Source of the DNA: an uncultured Acetatifactor sp.
GTDB lineage: Bacteria > Bacillota > Clostridia > Lachnospirales > Lachnospiraceae
Length of the DNA stretch: 64,000 bases
Direction: 5' to 3'
Assembly (NCBI GenBank): GCA_947625475.1
Contig: CANQOL010000006.1
Span: forward strand, 35,035 to 99,034
In this document: positions 26,004-34,807 of the stretch, piece after piece
Position numbering within the stretch: the first letter of the stretch is position 1
Layout of the letters: each line of letters starts with the position of its first letter
Translations under genes and position numbers: made by a program
Notes under the pieces: generated by a model
Database searches by the model: none
What the model was told of the DNA's origin: nothing
The model's input: only the letters and a program-made list of their open reading frames with translations

Positions 26004-27917
26004 TTATTTTTTACTGTTTTCTCTCACCTGCTCCAAAAATCGGGAGGGCCCCCCTTTCCCTTTTGCGCCTCCCTCCAGGTACAAAAGGGTCAGACTCTCC
26101 CTGGCTCTCGTCATTCCCACGTAAAAGATCCGTCTCTCCTCCTCCAGGGCCTGTGGGCCAATTTCCTCTTCTCTCCGGTATTTGGGGATATTGCCTTCGT
26201 TCACCCCCAGGATCAGCACATGGTCGTACTCCAGGCCCTTGGCTCCGTGTATGGTCATCAGGGCAGCTCCCTCCTGCCGGCGGCCCCCGTCCCGGTTTTT
26301 TTCACGCTTCTCCCTCTCCAGCTTCTCTTCGTATCTTCTCCGGTGATCCTCCCACTGCTCCAGGCTCTGAAACCTTCCCGCCTCCCCGGCCAGCCACTCC
26401 AGCAGTCCCAGCCACTCATCCAGCAGTTCCCGGCTGCCCTGGGCACATTTCTCCAGATAACCTCCATAGCCGAAGGCATTCTTTATAAAGACGACACCCA
26501 GATCCAGCGGCATCCCGCCAAGCATCTTCAGCTTTCTCTCAAAGCGCTCCAGATCTGAAACCGCCCGATCATCCCGGTATCCGGGCCGCCGGTAAAACTC
26601 CTTCAGTTCCCCAAAGTCCACCAAAGGCTCCGTCAGGCACTCCCGTCCCACATGGATTCTGGGCCGGTTAAAAATCCGCAGGAACAGGCCCCTGTCCCGG
26701 CAGCCGGCAGCCGCCCGCAGATAATCCATCACATCCTTGACCGCGAAGTGCTGATACAAAGAGGTGCTTTGATCCTTGACCCAGAAGGGGATCCGGCGCC
26801 GCATCAGCTCCCCGGCAAACATCTGAAGCATCCCGTTGGTGCGAAAAAGCACCGCATATCCCGGCAGGGCTTCCTGTCCGGCCTCCCCCAGCACCCCGGC
26901 CGCCCAGGCAAACTCATTCTGCTGATCCGAAAAGCCCTTCACGCACACCCTTCTCTCCCCCTGGGATGGGCGTCCGGCGGAGAGTGTCTTTGGCAGCCGC
27001 AGCCGGTTTTCCTCCACCACCCTCCGGGAAGCCTCCACAATGCTCTCATGACACCGGTAGTTGACTCCCAGACTCACCCGCCCGGCCTCCGGATAGTCCG
27101 TCAGAAAGCTCTGCAGGATTTGGGCATCGGCCCCCCGGAAACCGTAGATGGACTGATCGTCGTCCCCCACGGCAAACAGGTTCCAGGGCTCCGTGACCAG
27201 CCGGCGGATTATCTCATACTGCAGTGGAGAGGTGTCCTGAAATTCGTCTAACAGCACATAGGAGAACCGCCTCTGCCATCGGGTGAGAAGCTCGCTGTCC
27301 TCCCACAGAAGCCGGCGGCACACATAGAGCAGGTCATCCAGATCCAGCGCCCTTCTTCCGGCCTTCTCCTTTTCGTAACGGGCAAAGATATCCGGCAGCC
27401 TTTCAGCCAGCTCATCCCCCGCGCGCCGCAGGGGCTCATCCCAGCTTAAGGTGTTTTTGTACAGACTGATGCAGGAGAGGACTTTTGCCGCATCCTCCTG
27501 CCGGCCCTCCAGCGCCGCCAAAAGGAGCTTTCGCTTTTGGGCGTCCGATATGATTGTGGCATGGGAATATTTCTCATGACTTTGAAGGATCTGATAAAAG
27601 AATGAATGAAAGGTGGCAAAGACCGGAGCGCCTGCGCCCGGCGGATGATCCTGCCCCAAAAGTGCGTAAAACCGGCGGCCCATGGACTGGGCCGCATCCC
27701 TGGTGAAGGTAATCACCAGGATCCTCCCCGGCGGCACCTGCCGCTCTCGGATCAGGTACAGGACGCGGCTGGTGAGCACCAGGGTTTTACCGGAGCCGGG
27801 GCCCGCCGTCACCAGCATGGGCCCCTCCCCGTGTGTGACGGCCGCCCGCTGCTCCCCGCTGAGCTTCGCCAGCCAGGGCGCCGGGCGCTCCGTCCTGTTT
27901 ACGATAGGTTCAGACAT
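26004..27917 (-). CDS. UvrD/PcrA-type superfamily I DNA helicase
   Basis: The protein (637 residues from ATG 27917) contains the SF1A motifs in order: Q motif and [11 protein letters not shown], Walker [19 protein letters not shown], Walker [43 protein letters not shown] and [10 protein letters not shown]. It is shorter than PcrA (about 720-740 residues) and the C-terminus lacks the PcrA tail. A general 3'-5' unwinding role in repair is likely. I chose 27917 because it overlaps the gltX stop by 8 bp, indicating coupling; a GTG- or ATG-led extension upstream would lie inside gltX. Confidence 0.9.
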   Translation of the reverse strand: MSEPIVNRTERPAPWLAKLSGEQRAAVTHGEGPMLVTAGPGSGKTLVLTSRVLYLIRERQVPPGRILVITFTRDAAQSMGRRFYALLGQDHPPGAGAPVFATFHSFFYQILQSHEKYSHATIISDAQKRKLLLAALEGRQEDAAKVLSCISLYKNTLSWDEPLRRAGDELAERLPDIFARYEKEKAGRRALDLDDLLYVCRRLLWEDSELLTRWQRRFSYVLLDEFQDTSPLQYEIIRRLVTEPWNLFAVGDDDQSIYGFRGADAQILQSFLTDYPEAGRVSLGVNYRCHESIVEASRRVVEENRLRLPKTLSAGRPSQGERRVCVKGFSDQQNEFAWAAGVLGEAGQEALPGYAVLFRTNGMLQMFAGELMRRRIPFWVKDQSTSLYQHFAVKDVMDYLRAAAGCRDRGLFLRIFNRPRIHVGRECLTEPLVDFGELKEFYRRPGYRDDRAVSDLERFERKLKMLGGMPLDLGVVFIKNAFGYGGYLEKCAQGSRELLDEWLGLLEWLAGEAGRFQSLEQWEDHRRRYEEKLEREKREKNRDGGRRQEGAALMTIHGAKGLEYDHVLILGVNEGNIPKYRREEEIGPQALEEERRIFYVGMTRARESLTLLYLEGGAKGKGGPSRFLEQVRENSKK

Positions 27918-29367
27918 TTTGTAAAAGTTCAATCCCCTTTCGGATCCGGGCGAGGGACTCATCCTTGCCCAAAATCTCCATAATCTCTGTGGCGCCCGCG
28001 GGCGTGGTCTGTTTTCCGGACAGAGCCGTGCGAAGAGGCCACATCACATAGCCGTTCTTAAAGCCCTTTTCGGCCGCATAGCCCTGCAGAGCCGCAAAAA
28101 GCGCATCGTTTCCAAAATCCTCCTGGGCCTCCAAAAGAGGCAGCACCTCCTGCAGTACCTCCAGGGAGGAAGCCTCGCTGGTCTTCATCTTCTTGTGCGC
28201 GTACATGGCCGTGTCATACTCCGGCAGCTTTGCAAAAAAGGCCACCTGCTGGGCAATATCCGGGAAGACCTCGATCCGGGTCTGCACCATCCCCGCAATC
28301 CGGCGCAGGTTGAGATTCTCAGGCAGGACCGCTTTCAGATAGGGCTCCGCCATCTCATAAAAGGCATCCGGATCCATGGCCTTCAAATATTCCCCGTTCA
28401 TCCAGCGGAGCTTTACAATGTCAAATACCGCAGGGGACTTGCTGATCCGCCGGTAATCAAACTGTTCGATCAGCTCCTTTAGGGAAAAGATTTCCCGATT
28501 GTCCTCCGGGCTCCAGCCCAGCAGCGCGATATAGTTTACCACCGCCTCCGGCAGGAAGCCCTGCTCCGTCAGATCCTCAAAGGAGGCGTGGCCGCTTCTC
28601 TTGGCCAGCTTTTTGTGATTTTCATCCGTGATCAGGGGCAGGTGCACATACACGGGAATATCCCAGCCGAAGGCCTCATAGAGGCGCACATATTTAGGGG
28701 ATGAGGAAAGGTACTCGTTCCCCCTCACCACATGGGTGATATGCATGGTATGGTCATCCACCACGTTGGCAAAATTGTAGGTGGGGAAGCCGTCGGACTT
28801 GATCAGGATCATGTCATCGAGCTCCGCATTGTCCACGGTGATATCCCCGTACAGCTCATCGTGAAAGGTGGTTGCGCCCTCCTTGGGATTATTCTGGCGG
28901 ATCACAAAGGGCTTTCCCGCCGCCAGATTGGCCTCCACCTCTTCCTTGGACAGGGAAAGGCAGTGCTTGTCATAGACAGTGATCTCCTTGCCCTCCACCA
29001 CCTCGGTCTTCAGTGTCGCCAGCCTCTCCTTGTCACAAAAACAATAGTAGGCCTCGCCCTTTTCGATCAGCTCCCTGGCGTACTTCATATAGATGCCCAG
29101 CCGGGTCCGCTCGCTCTGGACGTAGGGGCCGTATCCTCCGTCCCTGTCGGGTCCCTCGTCGTGGGTAATCCCGGCCTTCTCCAGGGTGCTGTAAATAATC
29201 TCCGTGGCGCCCTCTACGAACCTCTCCTGGTCCGTATCTTCAATGCGGAGTATAAAGTCCCCGCCTGCGTGCTTGGCAATCAAAAATTCATAGAGTGCAG
29301 AGCGCAGATTTCCCACATGCATTTTTCCGGTCGGGCTCGGCGCGTATCTGGTTCTGATTTTCATCAT
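27910..29367 (-). CDS. gltX: Glutamyl-tRNA synthetase
   Basis: The 485-residue class I synthetase has the HIGH-type motif in [19 protein letters not shown] and the KMSKS-type loop as KLAKRSGH. It ligates glutamate to tRNA-Glu, and in many Clostridia also mischarges tRNA-Gln for later amidation; the sequence alone does not settle which. Standard length. The start follows AAAGGAGAG. It has its own promoter and is coupled to the downstream helicase gene. Confidence 0.96.
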   Translation of the reverse strand: MMKIRTRYAPSPTGKMHVGNLRSALYEFLIAKHAGGDFILRIEDTDQERFVEGATEIIYSTLEKAGITHDEGPDRDGGYGPYVQSERTRLGIYMKYARELIEKGEAYYCFCDKERLATLKTEVVEGKEITVYDKHCLSLSKEEVEANLAAGKPFVIRQNNPKEGATTFHDELYGDITVDNAELDDMILIKSDGFPTYNFANVVDDHTMHITHVVRGNEYLSSSPKYVRLYEAFGWDIPVYVHLPLITDENHKKLAKRSGHASFEDLTEQGFLPEAVVNYIALLGWSPEDNREIFSLKELIEQFDYRRISKSPAVFDIVKLRWMNGEYLKAMDPDAFYEMAEPYLKAVLPENLNLRRIAGMVQTRIEVFPDIAQQVAFFAKLPEYDTAMYAHKKMKTSEASSLEVLQEVLPLLEAQEDFGNDALFAALQGYAAEKGFKNGYVMWPLRTALSGKQTTPAGATEIMEILGKDESLARIRKGIELLQNV

Positions 29368-29453
29368 TATCTCAACTCTCCTTTTTTATATTCAGGCTTT
29401 TCAAAGGGATTCCCGGTCACATTTACCCTCTCCGCGTGCTTTCTCTATTCTGT

Positions 29454-29482
29454 ATCATAATTCATCCGGATGCGGAAAGCAA
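29454..29482 (-). promoter_or_regulatory. Sigma-A promoter for gltX
   Basis: TTGCTT and TATGAT with a 17-bp spacer on the minus strand, in the 121-bp gap after feoB. No T-box specifier stem is evident in the short leader. Confidence 0.65.
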
Positions 29483-29488
29483 GATTTT

Positions 29489-31480
29489 TTAAAAAAGACT
29501 TCCAATCTGAAATACTAAAACGGCGGCGCACCAGGCCAGGATAAGCTCAAAGGCCATCATTTTCAGGGTAAAAACCAAGGATCCGCTCTCCTTCTTCACC
29601 GTGGCCAGAGTGGCTGCGCAGGGTACGTACAGCAGGCAGAACAGCATCAGGCAGTAGGCGTTCAGCGGCCCGAAGTCCGGGTTCGCCGCCCGAAGCCCCT
29701 CCATCACAGCGGTCAGCCCCGCACCGTTCCCCGCATCCCCTACCCCGAAGAGCACGGAAAAGCTGGTGACCACCACCTCCTTTGCCGAGATCCCGGAGAT
29801 CAGCGCCACGGCAATCTGCCACATGCCAAGTCCCGCAGGCGCCAGCACAGGCTCCAGCCACCGCCCCAGGATTGCCCCGAAGCTGTCTGCGGGCCGCTCC
29901 ACCAGCCCTGCCGGCCCAAAATTCAGGACAAACCAGATCACGATGGAGGCCAGGAAAATGGTCGTCCCCGCCTTGGTCAGATAATCCTTGAGCTTATTCC
30001 ACACATAGATCCGTATGGTCCTGGGATTGGGGCGCTTGTACTCCGGCAGCTCGATGAGCAGGGAATTGTTGGCCTTCCCCTTCTGGAAACGGTTGATCAC
30101 AAGGGCGGAAAGGATCGCTATGACCATTCCCACCACATACATGGAGAGGGCCGCCAGAGCCGAATATTTTCCGAAGAACATACCCGAAAACAGCACATAC
30201 ACGGGCAGTCTGGCGGAACAGGACATGAAGGGGGTGATCAGCATGGTCTTTCGTCTGTCGCTCTCCGTCTCCAGGGCCCGGGTCGCCATGATCGCCGGCA
30301 CGGTGCAGCCAAACCCAAGGATCATGGGCAAAAAGGCTTTGCCGGAGAGCCCTACCTTTCCCATCACAGAATCCATCACGTAGGCCACGCGGGCCATATA
30401 GCCGCTGTCCTCCAGGATCGCAAGGGCCAGGAACAGGATACAGATATTTGGCAGGAAAGTCAGGATCCCGCCCACTCCCATCAGGATCCCGTCCACGACC
30501 AGTGACTGAAGCCAGGAAGCCGTATGGACAGCCTGCAGGATCCCTCTCACTGCCTCGGAGAGGGCCTCCAGTCCCATCTCAAGGATTCCCTTCAGGGCGT
30601 CTCCCACTGTAAAGGTCAAAAAGAAGACCAGGGCCATGATCAGCAGGAAGATGGGGATCCCCCAGACAGGATGGGTCAACAGGGCGTCCGCGCGGTCCGT
30701 TCCGCCCCGCCTTCCCTTTTTATAGAAGAGTGTCTCAGCCACAATGGTCTCAATATGGGCGTATTTGCACTGTATGATCTCCTTCTCGTAGCTGCGGTCC
30801 ACAATATCCGTCACCTGGATGGGGTGGTCCTTCGTCACCTCCTCGTCCATCTCAAGGAGCTTGATGGCATGCCATCTCTGGGCAGCGTGGGTGGGATATT
30901 GGGCCCGGAACATCACCTGCAGCTTTTCAATCTTGTCCTCGATCTGGGGCGGGTAGTCCAGCAGGTATTCCTCCATCCCCTCTTCATAGTGGTGGATCAC
31001 CGCATGGAGCAGAATTCCCAGCCCTTCTCTTCTGGCAGCGGATACGGGCACCACAGGAATGTGGCCCAGCATTTCCGGCAGGCGGTGCAGGTCGATCTCC
31101 ATGCCCCGCTCCTTCACGATATCCATCATGTTCAGGGCCAGAACTACAGGCTTTCCCAGCTCCAGAAGCTGGAGGGTCAGGTAAAGGTTGCGTTCCAGGG
31201 AGGAAGCATCCACAATGTTGATGATCACGTCGATGTCGTCCTCCAGGACGCAGTTTCTGGTCACTTTTTCTTCAATCGTATAGCAGGTCAGGGAGTAGAT
31301 GCCCGGGGTGTCCACCAGCTGGATCTCCACTCCTTCGTATTCGGTTTTCCCTTCCACCTTTTCCACGGTCACGCCGGGCCAGTTGGCCACCTTCAGGCGG
31401 GAGCCGGTGAGCGCGTTAAAGAGTGTCGTCTTGCCGCAGTTGGGGTTGCCCACGCAGGCGACGCGTATATGGTCTTTCAT
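29489..31480 (-). CDS. feoB: Ferrous iron transporter FeoB
   Basis: The 663-residue protein has an N-terminal G domain (G1 GNPNCGKTT, G3 DTPG, G4 NMMD), a helical GDI-like domain and a membrane domain with paired Gate motifs (CTVPAIMATR and CAATLATVKKE in the C-terminal half). It imports Fe(II) with GTP hydrolysis, expected in an anaerobe. ATG 31480 follows GAGGG; an upstream GTG in frame is less likely. It lies 11 bp after feoA and is cotranscribed. Confidence 0.96.
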   Translation of the reverse strand: MKDHIRVACVGNPNCGKTTLFNALTGSRLKVANWPGVTVEKVEGKTEYEGVEIQLVDTPGIYSLTCYTIEEKVTRNCVLEDDIDVIINIVDASSLERNLYLTLQLLELGKPVVLALNMMDIVKERGMEIDLHRLPEMLGHIPVVPVSAARREGLGILLHAVIHHYEEGMEEYLLDYPPQIEDKIEKLQVMFRAQYPTHAAQRWHAIKLLEMDEEVTKDHPIQVTDIVDRSYEKEIIQCKYAHIETIVAETLFYKKGRRGGTDRADALLTHPVWGIPIFLLIMALVFFLTFTVGDALKGILEMGLEALSEAVRGILQAVHTASWLQSLVVDGILMGVGGILTFLPNICILFLALAILEDSGYMARVAYVMDSVMGKVGLSGKAFLPMILGFGCTVPAIMATRALETESDRRKTMLITPFMSCSARLPVYVLFSGMFFGKYSALAALSMYVVGMVIAILSALVINRFQKGKANNSLLIELPEYKRPNPRTIRIYVWNKLKDYLTKAGTTIFLASIVIWFVLNFGPAGLVERPADSFGAILGRWLEPVLAPAGLGMWQIAVALISGISAKEVVVTSFSVLFGVGDAGNGAGLTAVMEGLRAANPDFGPLNAYCLMLFCLLYVPCAATLATVKKESGSLVFTLKMMAFELILAWCAAVLVFQIGSLF

Positions 31481-31491
31481 CGGTATTTCCC

Positions 31492-31713
31492 TCACATTTC
31501 CCGGATCTCAATATGAGACGCAATATGTTTTCCCAGAGCCAGCCTGGTGCCTCTTACCTTCAGGATCAGGGCTCCTTTTTTCTTACGGTTTAAAATCAGA
31601 ATCTTTGTGCCCTCGTTCAGGCCCAGGGCCTCCAGTCTTCTGGTAACGGCGTCCTCCACAAGCAATTCCCGGATCTGGTATTCGCCGCCTACTTTTGCAT
31701 CGTACAGAGTCAT
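31492..31713 (-). CDS. feoA: Ferrous iron transport protein FeoA
   Basis: The 73-residue SH3-like protein starts MTLYDAKVGGEYQIRELLVE and has the FeoA core LGLNEGTKILILNRKKKG. FeoA assists FeoB. ATG 31713 follows GAGGGGC; a 27-codon upstream extension would begin at the promoter and is rejected. Two-gene feoAB operon, no FeoC. Confidence 0.93.
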   Translation of the reverse strand: MTLYDAKVGGEYQIRELLVEDAVTRRLEALGLNEGTKILILNRKKKGALILKVRGTRLALGKHIASHIEIREM

Positions 31714-31765
31714 ATTCTGCCCCTCTTTCGCAGTCTGTGTCCCGGTATCAGGGTTGGGACAATTT

Positions 31766-31794
31766 ATTATATAACGGGTTGAGGGAGAATACAA
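31766..31794 (-). promoter_or_regulatory. Sigma-A promoter for feoAB
   Basis: TTGTAT and TATAAT on the minus strand with a 17-bp spacer. I see no clear 19-bp Fur box; AT-rich sequence around the -10 is compatible with a degenerate one. Confidence 0.75.
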
Positions 31795-31840
31795 GAGGGG
31801 GTTAAGATCAAAGGAAAATGGTTGATTGTAATATGAAGGA

Positions 31841-31948
31841 GGATATGGTCGAAGGGGACGGTTGGCTAAAATTTTTAGGTCAGATATGGTCTAAAGGGAC
31901 GGTTGGCAATAATTTGAAGGCGGATATGGTCGAAGGGGACGCCCGGGG
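31841..31948. repeat. Tandem ~40-bp repeats leading into palindromic element 1
   Basis: Two full and one partial copies of a unit beginning GATATGGTC(G/T)AA(A/G)GGGACG occur at about 31842, 31884 and 31923; the third runs into the end of element 1. A weaker copy may lie just before 31841. The unit's GGGGACG end matches the outer flank of elements 2 and 4, so these are iterated element ends. Confidence 0.75.
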
Positions 31949-32077
31949 AAGGGGACAGTGCTTAATTGGGCACGCTTTCGCTACGTGAAAAACGTTACGT
32001 TACTAGGCTCGAAAATACCTCGCCAAGTAACGACGTTTTTCAAGTACCCTTATTAAGCACTGTCCCCTTCCCCAGGC
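31941..32077 (-). repeat. Long-palindrome element 1
   Basis: A 22-bp perfect inverted repeat (31945-31966 with 32052-32073), extended by GCC/GGC past one mismatch, encloses a core. On the minus strand the core reads GGGTACTTGAAAAACG, an 11-bp hairpin CGTTACTTGGC/GCCTAGTAACG with loop GAGGTATTTTCGA flush within it, then CGTTTTTCACG and TAGCGAAAGCGTGCCC. No transposase and no U-tract. It lies downstream of ppa and upstream of feoA. Confidence 0.85.
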
Positions 32078-32345
32078 TGTATTATGACAATTTGACAGAT
32101 GGCTCCGCGCTGCTTTAATTTTGCAGAGTCAATGTTGCCGCCTATGGTTTTGGGGATGGTTTTAGGGATGTCCGCTTTCATTTGCTTCTCGACTGCTCTC
32201 TTAAGTAATCCAGCGGAGCATCTTGATCCTCCTTTGTCTTCATGTTGATTCTTAAATATCGAACTCCATCCGTCATATACGTCGGGATCACCAGATAGAT
32301 TTTCTCAAGAGACGGGCCTAGACCATATCAGTCCGCCAAGCAACA
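32078..32345 (-). pseudogene. Gene debris between palindromic elements 1 and 2
   Basis: The minus strand holds a 40-plus-codon open stretch beginning LEKIYLVIPTYMTDGVRYLR, ending in a stop. A second open stretch in another frame (AVEKQMKADIPKTIPKTIGG) continues to the border of element 1. They look like one frameshifted remnant. No family is recognised. Confidence 0.4.
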
Positions 32346-32483
32346 GCCCGGGTAGGACTATAGTGCCTAATAAGGGTACTTGAAAAACGTCGGCACTTAG
32401 CGAGGTTTCTTACGAGCTTAGTGCCGTTACGTTTTTCACGTAGCGAAAGCGTGCCCGATTAGGCACTATAGTCCTGCCCGGGC
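32346..32483 (+). repeat. Long-palindrome element 2
   Basis: 26-bp arms (32346-32371 with 32458-32483) pair with a single G-T wobble. The core on the plus strand has GGGTACTTGAAAAACG, hairpin CGGCACTTAGC/GCTTAGTGCCG, CGTTTTTCACG and TAGCGAAAGCGTGCCC. Relative to element 1 it is inverted, its outer arms differ at several paired positions, and the inner hairpin differs by compensatory base pairs while keeping the same internal T-T mismatch. Confidence 0.85.
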
Positions 32484-32524
32484 GTCCCCTTCGACCTTAA
32501 TACCCCATCCCAGTCCCCCAACAT

Positions 32525-33076
32525 CTACCAACTCTTAATAAACGTATCAATATAATTATCCAAGCACTTGCGGATGACCTCAACGGCCTCTTCTCTGTTC
32601 CCTTTCTCATGCACCGCCGTAGTCTTATTCTCCAGCGACTTATACACGGAAAAGAAATGCTCCATTTCCTCCACCACATGGGTCGGCAGCTCAGAAATAT
32701 CCTGATAGCAGTTATAATTGGGATCATCAAAGGGCACCGCAATGATCTTCTCATCGTTCTTCCCATTGTCCAGCATGGAGATCACCCCGATGGGATATGC
32801 CCGCACCAAGGTCAGCGGCTGCACCGGTTCCGAGCACAAAAGGAGCACATCCAGCGGATCCCCGTCATCCCCGTATGTCCTGGGGATAAATCCGTAATTG
32901 GCCGGATAGTGGGTGGACGTATGCAGGATCCGGTCCAGGATCAAAAATCCGGTCTCCTTGTCCAGCTCATATTTATTCTTACTCCCCTTAGAAATTTCGA
33001 TCACACAGATAAAATCCGTTGGGGTCACCCTCTGTGTGCTCATAGTATGCCATATACTGCCGTTCACCTGGTTCAT
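32525..33076 (-). CDS. ppa: Family I inorganic pyrophosphatase
   Basis: The 183-residue protein has the family I motifs YELDKETGFLILDR, HYPANYGFIPRTYGDDGDPLDVLLL (with the DxxxD metal site) and a conserved LDNGKNDEKIIAVP segment. It hydrolyses pyrophosphate to drive biosynthesis. GGAGG precedes ATG 33076. Single-gene unit with its own promoter; the 3' side is occupied by the palindromic elements. Confidence 0.95.
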   Translation of the reverse strand: MNQVNGSIWHTMSTQRVTPTDFICVIEISKGSKNKYELDKETGFLILDRILHTSTHYPANYGFIPRTYGDDGDPLDVLLLCSEPVQPLTLVRAYPIGVISMLDNGKNDEKIIAVPFDDPNYNCYQDISELPTHVVEEMEHFFSVYKSLENKTTAVHEKGNREEAVEVIRKCLDNYIDTFIKSW

Positions 33077-33141
33077 TCCGTAATCCTCCTGTGCTGTTCT
33101 TCCCTCCCGGGCCGCTTTTGCCCGGAGGCTTTTCCTTTTCC

Positions 33142-33170
33142 AGTATACTCACTTCCCCCGGGAAATTCAA
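33142..33170 (-). promoter_or_regulatory. Sigma-A promoter for ppa
   Basis: TTGAAT and TATACT on the minus strand, 17-bp spacer, about 65 bp upstream of the start. Confidence 0.65.
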
Positions 33171-33230
33171 GGGCCTGTCCCATATTGCCTCATAAAATTA
33201 TCACGGTCTCACACATTTTCCAAACCCCTT

Positions 33231-33238
33231 CATACTAT
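33231..33238 (+). promoter_or_regulatory. Sigma-E-like -10 box of the cotJ operon
   Basis: CATACTAT matches the mother-cell sigma-E -10 consensus (CATACAAT-like) about 40 bp upstream of cotJA. The -35 side is not clear. The cotJ operon is sigma-E dependent in Bacillus, which supports the assignment. Confidence 0.45.
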
Positions 33239-33276
33239 ATATTAACAATTCAAAACAAATATGAGAAAGGATTCCC

Positions 33277-33453
33277 ATGCAGGATTATTTCAACTATCAA
33301 AGCTGTCAAGCCGACCGCTGGCCCATCGCTATGGCCTATGTCCCCTGGCAGCACTTCGACGGGCTCTGCGAGGACTTTGAGAAGGGTTATGAGACCGGCA
33401 CCATTTTCCCGCAGCTTGACAAGCCGTTTACCGGAAGGAGGTGCACAGGATGA
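33277..33453 (+). CDS. cotJA: Spore coat associated protein CotJA
   Basis: This 58-residue protein starts MQDYFNYQSCQADRWPIAMA and contains YVPWQHFDGLCEDFEKGYETGTIFPQLDKPF, matching the CotJA pattern of a short protein ending near a FPxLxKPF motif. Its stop overlaps the cotJB start (ATGA). It is the first gene of the three-gene spore coat operon. Preceded by GAGAAAGGA. Confidence 0.9.
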   Translation: MQDYFNYQSCQADRWPIAMAYVPWQHFDGLCEDFEKGYETGTIFPQLDKPFTGRRCTG

Positions 33454-33710
33454 GCAGATGCAGTGAAGAGATCCGTATGCTGAACGATATCGGCATCCTG
33501 GACTTTGTTCTGACAGAGCTGACTCTCTTTCTGGACACTCATCCTCAGGAGCAGGCTGCCATGGAACAGTTCAATCACTATGCCAGGATCCGCGACAATA
33601 TGACCCGGGATTTTTCCAAGATGTATTATCCCCTCACCAAGGATCTGGCACAGTCAACCACAGAATGGAGATGGGGCGGCGCTCCTCTTCCATGGGAAGG
33701 AGACTGCTGA
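33450..33710 (+). CDS. cotJB: Spore coat protein CotJB
   Basis: The 86-residue protein has the CotJB layout (FVLTELTLFLDTHPQEQAAM, then WRWGGAPLPWEGDC at the C-terminus). ATG 33450 is chosen because AGGAGG lies ten bases upstream and it overlaps the cotJA stop. It lies three bases before cotJC. Confidence 0.92.
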   Translation: MSRCSEEIRMLNDIGILDFVLTELTLFLDTHPQEQAAMEQFNHYARIRDNMTRDFSKMYYPLTKDLAQSTTEWRWGGAPLPWEGDC

Positions 33711-33713
33711 TCT

Positions 33714-34334
33714 ATGTGGAACTATGAAAAAAGATTACAATTTCCGGTAAACATCCATGAGCCCAACGCCAAGCTGGCCCAGGCCATTATCTCCCAGTTC
33801 GGAGGCCCCGACGGGGAACTGGCCGCCAGTATGCGCTATCTGTCCCAGAAATTCGCCACTCCCTACAAGGAGGTGGCGGGTCTGCTGAACGACATCGGTA
33901 CGGAAGAACTGGCACATTTGGAGATGGTGGGCGCCATCGTGTATCAGCTGACCAAGAATCTCTCCCAAGAGGAGATCGAGAAGAGCGGCTTCGACAAATA
34001 CTATGTGGATCACACTCTGGGCCTGTGGCCCCAGGCCGCCGGAGGAATCCCCTTCAACGCCTGCGAATTCCAGTCCAAGGGGGATATCATCACAGATTTG
34101 TTTGAGGATATGGCCGCAGAGCAGAAGGCCCGCACCACCTACGACAATATCCTGCGCCTGGTAAAGGACTGCCCGGATGTGTGCGCACCCATCAAATTCC
34201 TGCGTCAGAGAGAGATCGTACACTTCCAGCGCTTCGGAGAAGCCCTTCGGATGACCACCGAAAAGCTGGACAGCAAAAACTTCTACGCCTTTAACCCGGG
34301 ATTTGACTGCAGCCAGTGCCAGAAAAACGGATAA
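33714..34334 (+). CDS. cotJC: Spore coat manganese catalase-like protein CotJC
   Basis: The 206-residue protein aligns with Mn-catalase ferritin-like four-helix bundles. It has the metal-site pattern GTEELAHLEMV (EExxH), a second EQKARTTY segment and REIVHFQRF. CotJC homologues sit in the spore inner coat and may remove hydrogen peroxide. The C-terminus ends CSQCQKNG. Third gene of the cotJ operon, confirming that the organism sporulates. Confidence 0.94.
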   Translation: MWNYEKRLQFPVNIHEPNAKLAQAIISQFGGPDGELAASMRYLSQKFATPYKEVAGLLNDIGTEELAHLEMVGAIVYQLTKNLSQEEIEKSGFDKYYVDHTLGLWPQAAGGIPFNACEFQSKGDIITDLFEDMAAEQKARTTYDNILRLVKDCPDVCAPIKFLRQREIVHFQRFGEALRMTTEKLDSKNFYAFNPGFDCSQCQKNG

Positions 34335-34344
34335 AGGACAAAAG

Positions 34345-34402
34345 GAAAGCCCCCGGCAGAGCTTAGGCTTTACCAAGAGCCAAAAGCTCCCCGGGGGCTT
34401 TC
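34345..34402. terminator. Compound hairpin terminator after cotJC
   Basis: A perfect 12-bp stem GAAAGCCCCCGG/CCGGGGGCTTTC encloses an AGCTT/AAGCT stem and an inner GGCTTT...AGAGCC loop region. It closely resembles the compound hairpin at 38223-38268. Weak U-runs flank it on either strand. Confidence 0.65.
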
Positions 34403-34530
34403 CCCCGCGCGCTGTGCTGCCGATTTTCTTTGTCCCCTTTATAATGCTGCGCAAGGATGCTCTGGATATGTTGAAATATCATTCATTCCTCCATATCCAT
34501 GGGATAAAGGGTTTTTGTATCAACCATATT

Positions 34531-34610
34531 TCAGGGCTGTAAGGGCCCGCAAAGCTGCACCTCATCAAGGACAATCAGCTTTTTCCCCTGACAATTATTC
34601 GTGTAAAAAA
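34531..34610 (-). pseudogene. Remnant of an AAA ATPase (DUF4143-type) gene
   Basis: On the minus strand a short open stretch reads GKKLIVLDEVQLCGPLQP before a stop. This matches the Walker B region (GKxLIxLDEIQxC) of archaeal-type AAA/DUF4143 ATPases. No Walker A, start or rest of the gene is present. The remainder of 34403-34756 holds only this remnant and the inverted repeats. Confidence 0.4.
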
Positions 34611-34654
34611 CTGTGAGTTTTGCTTCAATATTCGTGTCAAATTACACGAATAAT
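34594..34654. repeat. Perfect 13-bp inverted repeat plus a third related copy
   Basis: ATTATTCGTGTAA (34594-34606) is perfectly inverted at 34642-34654. A third, near-direct copy (AATATTCGTGT) at 34627-34637 forms a tighter 9-bp palindrome with the 3' arm. The layout is that of an operator or a recombinase site; the gene it served appears to be lost. Confidence 0.6.
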
Positions 34655-34756
34655 TTTTAAAATTTTACATTATTTGACAGGAAAGAGTTTATGCTCCCTG
34701 CCGCAAAGGAATTCCGGCTCCTTAGTCCGCATACTCATCCCCTAAAAATGGCACAC

Positions 34757-34789
34757 AAAAAAGGCGCCTCCCGGGTGGTAAGCGCCTTT
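34757..34789 (-). terminator. Terminator of the zinc-ribbon gene cluster
   Basis: AAAGGCGC/GCGCCTTT stem with a 14-base loop and a minus-strand run of six T. It ends the gene at 34808-35443. Confidence 0.75.
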
Positions 34790-34807
34790 CATAAACGGTA
34801 TAAAACG

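Noticed and set aside
31941..32077. Palindromic elements as ordinary rho-independent terminators
   Set aside because: No U-tract follows either arm, the stems are far longer than needed, the core is conserved and both orientations occur relative to the same flanking genes.
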